Assembly: GCA_026224995.1 (NCBI GenBank) | Contig: JAMFRX010000741.1 | Coordinates: 1 to 5,023 of the forward strand | Reading direction: 5' to 3' | Origin: Puia dinghuensis | Lineage (GTDB): Bacteria > Bacteroidota > Bacteroidia > Chitinophagales > Chitinophagaceae | DNA: 5,023 nucleotides | Shown: positions 1 through 5,023 of the stretch, one piece after another | Layout: every line of letters starts with the position of its first letter | How positions within the stretch are numbered: the first letter of the stretch is position 1 | Notes under the pieces: generated by a model | Told to the model about the DNA's origin: nothing | Seen by the model: the letters and a program-made list of their open reading frames with translations, nothing else | The model's database searches: none | Program-made: the position numbers and the translations under genes

Positions 1-679
1 ATCCCAAATGCCCCCCCAACCGCTCCACATACACCTGTACAAACTCCCCCACCCGCTTCCGCCTGTATTGCATCACCCACCGCGGATGCGGCAAAGGCAC
101 GATCTCCTTGAAGAAACCATGCTTCTCATTTAACCGGCTGAAGTATTTGTAGTTCGTCCCCTCCCCCAAGCAATAGCAGGTCGTATAGGTCGGCATCGTC
201 TCCAACTGCCGGCGAATACAGCTAAGCACAAAAGGCTCGCAATCCCGCAGCAGCTCCTTGTCATCATAATAGTTCAGGTTCTTGCCGTCACGGACATACC
301 CCAGCGGCGATAAGGCCGTAAAAAAGAACCGCCCGTAAAATTCCGAAACCCCGCCATAAGCGGCAATCATCGCATAGATGAATTCACTGCTCAGCTCCGC
401 CCGCTTGGGCCAGTCATTGGCGATGCCGCAGGCCGTGGCCAACCGTATGGGGTCAGTGAACGGCACGCCCGTCACCCCCGCCCCATGCCGGCCCGGGTTG
501 ATCCCGAAAATGAACGCCCGAGGCCGCTCATCGCCATAAAATTTTGTATAGAATTGCGAAGCTACTTCCCAGGCCGCCGGCTCCTGGTAAGGGTTCATGA
601 TGGATATCCCCGCCGGCAGCGAAAAACGCGGCTTCAGCTTGCGGTAAAAATCGAGTATGGCTGCGGCCTGCGTGCTCAT
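1..679 (-). CDS. SMUG2-type uracil-DNA glycosylase (C-terminus at window edge)
   Basis: I translated this by hand from the minus strand. It is an open frame of 226 codons from the ATG at 679-677 to the left edge, beginning MSTQAAAILDFYRKLKPRF. It looks like a base-excision-repair enzyme of the uracil-DNA glycosylase superfamily that removes deaminated bases such as uracil in the cytoplasm. The glycosylase motif I region is at residues 59-77 (GINPGRHGAGVTG then VPFTDP), with N61 in the catalytic Asn position of SMUG-like enzymes. The second signature is HPRWVMQYRRK at residues 198-208, where H198 corresponds to the His of motif II. This HPR-x3-QY form, rather than HPSPRN of classical SMUG1, points to the SMUG2 branch described from Pedobacter heparinus. 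There is no signal peptide. The frame ends ...ERLGGHLG, and the next codon begins with T, so a stop right at the edge is possible; the length suits the family. It starts 41 bases after the glycosidase gene. The superfamily is secure; the exact base preference is not. Confidence 0.87.
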   Translation of the reverse strand, partial: MSTQAAAILDFYRKLKPRFSLPAGISIMNPYQEPAAWEVASQFYTKFYGDERPRAFIFGINPGRHGAGVTGVPFTDPIRLATACGIANDWPKRAELSSEFIYAMIAAYGGVSEFYGRFFFTALSPLGYVRDGKNLNYYDDKELLRDCEPFVLSCIRRQLETMPTYTTCYCLGEGTNYKYFSRLNEKHGFFKEIVPLPHPRWVMQYRRKRVGEFVQVYVERLGGHLG

Positions 680-720
680 ATAAACAATTTAGCCCGCCAA
701 ATTACGCCAACTTTGGCTTA
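680..720 (-). repeat. Small intergenic inverted repeat between glycosidase and SMUG2 genes
   Basis: This 41-base gap is the longest non-coding stretch in the window. It holds a perfect 6-base inverted repeat: GCCAAA at 696-701 and TTTGGC at 712-717, with a 10-base loop. A competing tighter hairpin is GCCAA at 706-710 with TTGGC at 713-717 and a 2-base loop. No T-run follows on the minus strand, so it does not look like a classical intrinsic terminator. On the minus strand, positions 704-697 read TAATTTGG, one mismatch from the Bacteroidota -7 consensus TAnnTTTG, but no convincing -33 TTTG lies about 20 bases upstream. It could be a weak promoter or attenuator, or simply chance. Confidence 0.3.
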
Positions 721-1758
721 TCACCGCCGCCCGATCATAAACACCGCCGGCACCGGCCGCTCCCCCTCCTTATCCGAAGGATGTATCGTCTCCTTCCCAT
801 TGACCAGCAGACAGCTGCTCCCACCTCCATCCAGGTTCAACGCCTCATAGCAGCCCAGATCCAGGAGTATCTTCGCCTCCTGCGCCAATGTCACTCCCGC
901 CGCCACGCCCGGCGTCCGCCCCTGCACAGCCAGCACGATCAGCCGCCCGTCCCGCGTATAGCCGAGGGCCGAACGGGGATGCATATCCTTTTCTCCATGG
1001 ATGAACAGCCCCTCTTCCTCATTGGTCACCCGGATCTTGCCGTCATATACCAGCACCGGCCCGCCACCCGCCGCCACCTCCATCTTCCAACGCCGCCAAT
1101 GGCTGTCATGCATCGCTTCTAATTTAGGGATCGAATCCACCCCTTCGGCTATCACCGGACCATCCTCATAAGCATAAGGCAAAGCTTGCGTCGAATCCGT
1201 AAAGATCCATGCTACGTCGGCCTTCCTATCCCGCGAGATACCCAGCGCGCTGCGCGTAGTATAGTGATAGAGCGAATCCTTCTTCGTCCGGCGCGAAGGC
1301 TGGTTCCAGGCCAGCATCTTTCCATCCCTGACCACCAGGTTCAGGTTGCCATTGGTCTTGAAGCTAAAAAAAGAAGTATTGATCACCAGCAGCGGCTGCC
1401 CCTCCTGGACAAAATACTGCGCCGGCGTGAGCCGCTTGCCATAGCCTACCTGCGTGGTGAATAGTAGATCCTTATCCTTCAAAGGAGCCGAAACATAATA
1501 AGCCACCTGGGGCCGCCCATCCAGCGAATCCACAGTCCGGTAGACATGCACGCCAGAAGGCAAAACCCCGAAAGCCGAATCCGTTAAAGCCCAGGCCCAG
1601 GGCGTCGAAACCGCCGACGAAGCCTTGTTCTTCTCCACCACGATCGAATCATCCGGATCATGCGTCGTCATGACCGGCTTCCCCTGTGCAGCCGCTCCAA
1701 AGGCAGAACCCAACAAAAAGATCACCAGAAGGCTATACGAAAAATAGTACTTCATCAT
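721..1758 (-). CDS. Secreted phosphodiester glycosidase, NAGPA/DUF2233 family
   Basis: This 345-residue exported protein belongs to the family of the mammalian uncovering enzyme (N-acetylglucosamine-1-phosphodiester alpha-N-acetylglucosaminidase), which hydrolyses sugar-phosphate-sugar diesters. Residues 1-24 form a signal peptide (hydrophobic core SLLVIFLLGSAFG, then AAA before Q25), so it should act in the periplasm or outside. Residues 30-65 are an unconserved linker. The family domain runs from about 70 to 345, with INTSFFSF at 126-133, TRSALGISRD at 168-177, AAGGGPVLVYDGK at 229-241, HPRSALGYTRDGRL at 260-273 and the hallmark NLDGGGSS at 308-315, the last two being the strongest family markers. 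The start is one of two adjacent ATGs (1758 or 1755); both keep the signal peptide and no Shine-Dalgarno decides. It begins 15 bases after the propeller-phosphatase stop, implying co-transcription. The glycosidase assignment rests on family membership; bacterial members vary in substrate, and GlcNAc specificity is not shown here. Confidence 0.9.
   Translation of the reverse strand: MMKYYFSYSLLVIFLLGSAFGAAAQGKPVMTTHDPDDSIVVEKNKASSAVSTPWAWALTDSAFGVLPSGVHVYRTVDSLDGRPQVAYYVSAPLKDKDLLFTTQVGYGKRLTPAQYFVQEGQPLLVINTSFFSFKTNGNLNLVVRDGKMLAWNQPSRRTKKDSLYHYTTRSALGISRDRKADVAWIFTDSTQALPYAYEDGPVIAEGVDSIPKLEAMHDSHWRRWKMEVAAGGGPVLVYDGKIRVTNEEEGLFIHGEKDMHPRSALGYTRDGRLIVLAVQGRTPGVAAGVTLAQEAKILLDLGCYEALNLDGGGSSCLLVNGKETIHPSDKEGERPVPAVFMIGRR
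1687..1758 (-). other. Signal peptide of the phosphodiester glycosidase
   Basis: Residues 1-24 read MMKYYFSYSLLVIFLLGSAF then GAAA. One Lys precedes a long hydrophobic core, and AAA sits before Q25, a good signal peptidase I site. There is no lipobox cysteine, so the mature protein should be soluble in the periplasm or secreted rather than lipid-anchored. Confidence 0.8.
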
Positions 1759-1773
1759 AAATTTATAAGTTGT

Positions 1774-4218
1774 TTAATCTTTATCATCCGAATTTCGTTT
1801 AAAAAACGCTGCCCGCGTAGGCACCGGCACTACGGCAGCTTCACCGTGCGCAGCCTTCCATAACATGGCATTCATGATGGCATCAGGCACCAGATCCTCT
1901 TTGCTAAAATCCAGCCCCCGCGCCATCAGCGCTAACTTGCCTTTTTCCGGGTTGGACTCGCTAAGGTCCCACTGGGCCGGCCGGTAGGTAAAGGCCGTCG
2001 CGTCAGGCGCCGGCGTAAAGCTACGCCACATCGGCGTAGCCGCGGCATCATATTGGGTCATAGGCGGCATGCCTAGGATCAGCTCGATGGTCCGCAGCAC
2101 GCTGGACGTCGTATACATCGTATGATCGACGAAATGCCGCTTTACGAAAGGGCCGGCAATATACGCCGGACTGCGATGCGCATCCACATGGTCAGGGCCA
2201 TTCTGCGCGTCGTCTTCCAGAACAAAGACCACCGACTCCTTCCACACCGGGCTCTTGCTCAGGTGATCAAGCATCATGCCCACCGCCAGGTCATTGTCCG
2301 CGACATGCGCAAAGGGTGTGGGCCGTCCGCCTGCCGTTCCTTCCGTATGGTCGTTGGACAGCCGCATAGTGATGAGCTGCGGCAACGCGTCCGCCGCCAC
2401 CAGCGAGTCGAAATCCTGCGCCCATTGCCTGATACGCAGCGTATCATAGATATGCATGTTCATGCTGCTGAAGCCCGTAGCAAAATGTCCCTTAAGCACC
2501 GGGATATTAGCCCGGCCATTGTCGGCGAATTCGCCATAGGTCCGATAGCTCACGCCGCTGCGGGCAGCCTGGTCCCAGATATAGCCGGCCTTGTTATCCG
2601 CCGTCTTGCGGTAGCCGGAAGAAAGCTCGCCGCCACCCCGACGCCCATAGCTGGTGGGCCAGCCCTTCTCCAAAAAATCCGTCGCATAGGCGCCCATGCT
2701 CCAGTTGTGCCCGTCGGAGCTCACCTCTCCGTCAACATAGAAATTGTCGAGCAGCACAAAGTCCCGGGCTAACAAATGTTGATTGGGGGTGATACGCTCT
2801 CCAAAAAGCACTAACGATGTGTCTCCATTGCCTTCACGCACATCGCCCAGCACCTGGTCATAGGTCCGGTTCTCCTTGAGGATATAGAAAACATGCTTTA
2901 TCGGTGACGGGTCGCCGACCTTCCGCGGTACGGGATTACCTGGCTCTCCGCTCGTCACCAGCTCATTGGCTTTTTTATAGGGCGTATTGTGGTATACGGC
3001 CTGGGAATAGACGGCCAGCAAAGAAGCATCGGGGAACGGAATGATGCTGAGCTTGCCCATCAGCAGGCCGCCGCCCACATATTGGACCTTGTTCACCCTG
3101 GGGGTATCCCCGGCATGAACGGTCACCGTCTGCCCCGTCCCGTAAGGATTCGGCCCCGCCGGGTTGGCATAGGAGCTCAGTCCCTTCCCGTTGCTGACGT
3201 ATAGCTTATGCCCGATCGTCCGCACACAGGTGGGATACCAGCCGGTAGGGATGAACCCCTCGGATACGCTGCTACCCGGCTTGCTCACATCGAAGACGGC
3301 CAGGCAGTTGTTGTCCGCATTGGCAATGTATAAGGTCTTCTCGTCGGAACTCAGCGCCACCCCATTGGTCGTCGAGCCACTCGGCGCATCAGGATACAAG
3401 GCGGCATTCAGGGTCTCGACGACCTTCCGCGCCCGCACCTCGATGACCGACACGCTATTGTCATTGGCATTGGCGACATACAAGTAACGTCCATTGCGCG
3501 ACAGACACAGATCGTTAGGGTTATCCCCCACGGGAATGCTGTCGGTAAAAGCCGCCGTCGCCGTGTTGTAGATCATCACCTTGTCACCACCCCAGACGCT
3601 GAGGTAGAGCTCCCGGCAATCAGGCGATAGCAGACAGGTGTACCCCTCCCCGCTAAGTTGAAGCCGCCGTACTACTGTATGTTGCTTCATATCCACCACA
3701 TAAAGGCTGTTGTCTTCCTTGGTGACGACATACAGCAGCCGCCGTTTTCCATCGACGCAGATCCCCGCCGGCGAGATCTTGTTGGGCCAGGGCGCACCCA
3801 GCTTAAAGGTATCCATCGTCACCAGCCGGTTCTCCCGGATGGCATATTGCAGTATCCAGTTGTCGTTGCCGCCGCTGGCATACAGCGACCGCTCGTCCTC
3901 GTCGAACACCAACCCACCCCAGCTCTTGGGGATCACGACGCTGTCCAGCTGCCGGTCCGCCCTCGCGTCGAACAGCTGAATAGTCTGCACGCTCTGCCCA
4001 TTGTTGGTGACCGCCGCATAGCGCCTGGATTTGCTCACGGCAATGTTCAGCGGTAGATCACCCAATGGCAAAACGGTGCCCACAGGCGTCAGCGCCCATC
4101 CATTCGGCAGCTGCACCCGGTGACTCTCCAGTTCCTTGAGGTCCTGCGCCACACAAGGAAGAAAGGGCAGCAGTAAGAATACTGCCGCCATTAGAAACGA
4201 ACTGCTATTAACTCTCAT
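1774..4218 (-). CDS. Secreted YncE-like beta-propeller fused to AcpA/phospholipase-C-type phosphoesterase
   Basis: This 814-residue exported protein corresponds to the architecture named bifunctional YncE family protein/alkaline phosphatase family protein. Residues 1-24 are a signal peptide. Residues about 45-360 form a beta-propeller with repeated YVAN/LYIAN blades, for example YVANANDNSVSVIEV at 247-261 and LYIANADNNCLAVFDV at 296-311. Residues about 440-725 form the phosphoesterase domain, in the AlkP superfamily branch of AcpA and phospholipase C. Its key motifs are KENRTYD at 448-454 (E449 and N450 as metal ligands), DGEVSSDGHNWS at 496-507 (candidate nucleophile Ser), LSNDHTEG at 620-627, and EDDAQNGPDHVDAHRSP at 668-684 (D669 and D670 as metal ligands, plus H677 and H681). 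All expected ligands are present, so it is probably an active phosphatase or phosphodiesterase. A TTG at 4227 would extend the protein by three residues (initiator, C, S), but the ATG at 4218 starts a cleaner signal peptide and is preferred. It lies 19 bases after the SusD stop. The substrate is unknown, and the propeller may bind ligand or partner. Confidence 0.92.
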   Translation of the reverse strand: MRVNSSSFLMAAVFLLLPFLPCVAQDLKELESHRVQLPNGWALTPVGTVLPLGDLPLNIAVSKSRRYAAVTNNGQSVQTIQLFDARADRQLDSVVIPKSWGGLVFDEDERSLYASGGNDNWILQYAIRENRLVTMDTFKLGAPWPNKISPAGICVDGKRRLLYVVTKEDNSLYVVDMKQHTVVRRLQLSGEGYTCLLSPDCRELYLSVWGGDKVMIYNTATAAFTDSIPVGDNPNDLCLSRNGRYLYVANANDNSVSVIEVRARKVVETLNAALYPDAPSGSTTNGVALSSDEKTLYIANADNNCLAVFDVSKPGSSVSEGFIPTGWYPTCVRTIGHKLYVSNGKGLSSYANPAGPNPYGTGQTVTVHAGDTPRVNKVQYVGGGLLMGKLSIIPFPDASLLAVYSQAVYHNTPYKKANELVTSGEPGNPVPRKVGDPSPIKHVFYILKENRTYDQVLGDVREGNGDTSLVLFGERITPNQHLLARDFVLLDNFYVDGEVSSDGHNWSMGAYATDFLEKGWPTSYGRRGGGELSSGYRKTADNKAGYIWDQAARSGVSYRTYGEFADNGRANIPVLKGHFATGFSSMNMHIYDTLRIRQWAQDFDSLVAADALPQLITMRLSNDHTEGTAGGRPTPFAHVADNDLAVGMMLDHLSKSPVWKESVVFVLEDDAQNGPDHVDAHRSPAYIAGPFVKRHFVDHTMYTTSSVLRTIELILGMPPMTQYDAAATPMWRSFTPAPDATAFTYRPAQWDLSESNPEKGKLALMARGLDFSKEDLVPDAIMNAMLWKAAHGEAAVVPVPTRAAFFKRNSDDKD
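4147..4218 (-). other. Signal peptide of the propeller-phosphatase
   Basis: From the ATG at 4218 the N-terminus reads MRVNSSSFLMAAVFLLLPFL then PCVA before Q25. A single Arg, a hydrophobic core and a C-V-A end fit signal peptidase I cleavage after A24. Cys22 is present but is preceded by F-L-P, a poor lipobox, so lipidation is unlikely though not excluded. Confidence 0.75.
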
Positions 4219-4237
4219 AGAACACAAATTTATTGAC

Positions 4238-5023
4238 TTACCACCCCGGATTCTGCGTCAGACTGTGATTCAGCACGATATCCGCCGTAGCTATCGGCTG
4301 CAGGTAAAACTTATCATCCCACACCCTGGCCGTATTCGCCAGCCAGATCAAATTCCCATGATCGCCCAGGGTCAGCTTCACCAGGTTATTGTCGATCAGG
4401 TAATAGGCTACCCCTTTTATCGTTCCGCTGGTCGGAGTCGAAGTGACGAAGGATACGTCCAGCACCCCATCCCCATTCATCGCATAAGGCGTATTCAGTT
4501 GCGGCACATACACACCGGCATAAGGCAGCGACATCAACGGCCCGTCCTTCCACCGGCAAAGATCGGCAAAGCGCAGCCCCTCGCAGAAAAGCTCCACACC
4601 CCTCTCCCGCCGGATCTCCAGCAAAGCCGCATCGCCGATGTTTGGAAAGAACGTCTGCTGTAGATAGGTGTCCGCCGTCGTCGGATACGGCGCATTGGTG
4701 ATACCCGCCCTGGCCCTCAACGGTGTGATCGTCGCAGCCCAGTCGGTCGACGTAAACGTCCCCAACTCCGCCTTGGCTTCCGCCAGGTTGAGCAGCACCT
4801 CCGCATACCGGAAGATCGGAATGCTGTTGGTGTTCATAACCTTGGCATCTAGCGTCTTGTCGTCTTCGAGGTATTTCAGTATCTGATACCCCGTATAGCT
4901 ATAGGAATAATCAGGCGGCGCCGGCGTGCCGTCCGACCGCTTGTAGCCATTGCACCGAACGGTCTGCTGCAGCCGGTAGTCCCTGTTCTGCGTCTCGTTG
5001 AAGAAGATGATGGAATCAAAAGA
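4238..5023 (-). CDS. RagB/SusD family nutrient-uptake outer-membrane protein (C-terminal part)
   Basis: The frame is open from the right edge to the TAA at 4240-4238, giving 261 residues; the start lies outside the window. SusD-like proteins are surface lipoproteins that cap a SusC TonB-dependent transporter and bind the glycan or other nutrient being imported. The part seen is the SusD_RagB C-terminal domain. It shows RYAEVLLNLAEAKAELG (about 4760-4810), the TPR-like helix typical of the family; then PLRARAGI; then EIRRERGVELFCEGLRFADL followed by CRWK (about 4547-4618); and the end FYLQPIATADIVLN...LTQNPGW, the standard SusD C-terminus. Reading could begin at an internal ATG at 4837, but the frame upstream of it (from DSIIFFNETQNRDYRLQQTV through GYQILKYLEDD) is also SusD-like, so that is not the true start. 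A susC gene is expected further right, by family rule. Binding residues lie mainly outside this piece, so the ligand cannot be inferred. Confidence 0.94.
   Translation of the reverse strand, partial: SFDSIIFFNETQNRDYRLQQTVRCNGYKRSDGTPAPPDYSYSYTGYQILKYLEDDKTLDAKVMNTNSIPIFRYAEVLLNLAEAKAELGTFTSTDWAATITPLRARAGITNAPYPTTADTYLQQTFFPNIGDAALLEIRRERGVELFCEGLRFADLCRWKDGPLMSLPYAGVYVPQLNTPYAMNGDGVLDVSFVTSTPTSGTIKGVAYYLIDNNLVKLTLGDHGNLIWLANTARVWDDKFYLQPIATADIVLNHSLTQNPGW

Noticed and set aside
485..850. A 121-codon plus-strand frame crossing the gap between the glycosidase and SMUG2 genes
   Set aside because: It overlaps conserved motifs of both minus-strand genes and has no recognisable protein features.
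1759..1773. Possible promoter in the AT-rich gap before the glycosidase gene (TAAATTTA directly at the ATG)
   Set aside because: The match overlaps the start codon itself and the gap is only 15 bases, so it cannot work as a promoter for this gene.
2122..2772. A 216-codon open frame on the plus strand
   Set aside because: It lies wholly antisense to the conserved phosphoesterase domain, has a composition rich in R, H and A typical of a GC-rich shadow frame, and shows no recognisable motif.
4225..4232. TAAATTTG on the minus strand, a perfect match to the Bacteroidota -7 promoter consensus, just before the propeller-phosphatase gene
   Set aside because: There is no TTTG or TTG about 20 bases upstream, and the implied transcript start would fall at or next to the ATG. 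In an AT-rich 19-base gap inside an operon, chance is the simpler explanation.
4136..4663. A 175-codon plus-strand frame spanning the SusD/phosphatase junction
   Set aside because: It is antisense to two well-supported genes, has no domain-like pattern and looks like a shadow of the SusD reading frame.
4238..4837. Treating the SusD fragment as a short 199-residue gene starting at the ATG at 4837
   Set aside because: The frame continues open to the window edge with SusD-like sequence, so this Met is internal.

Overview
The window looks like a piece of a Bacteroidota chromosome. The main reason is the C-terminal half of a SusD/RagB outer-membrane nutrient-binding protein, a family largely confined to that phylum. 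Shine-Dalgarno sequences are also lacking, gene leaders are short and AT-rich, and there is a SMUG2-type uracil-DNA glycosylase. Base composition by eye is clearly above 50% GC, which together with the protein style would fit a soil or plant-associated Chitinophagaceae-like bacterium. That family placement is inference only.

All four genes lie on the minus strand, so in transcription order they read from the right edge to the left. (1) 5023-4238: the C-terminal 261 residues of a SusD/RagB lipoprotein, start outside the window. (2) 4218-1774: an 814-residue secreted two-domain protein, a YncE-like beta-propeller fused to an AcpA/phospholipase-C-type phosphoesterase. (3) 1758-721: a 345-residue secreted phosphodiester glycosidase (NAGPA/DUF2233 family). 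(4) 679-1: a SMUG2-family uracil-DNA glycosylase, complete at its N-terminus and reaching the window edge at or very near its stop codon. The gaps are 19, 15 and 41 bases. The first three genes are therefore very probably one operon; the fourth may be read through or have its own weak promoter.

The first three products fit a shared job at the cell envelope. A SusCD-type pair would import a ligand, NAGPA would cut sugar-1-phosphodiester bonds, and the propeller-phosphatase would release phosphate. This suggests a locus for using phosphate-containing glycans or glycosyl-phosphodiesters (for example teichoic-acid-like or phosphorylated polysaccharides), but the substrate is not readable from this sequence. 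The SMUG2 gene is a DNA-repair function and probably a bystander.

No tRNA, rRNA, CRISPR array, insertion sequence, phage gene or long repeat was seen. No gene-free stretch exceeds 41 bases.
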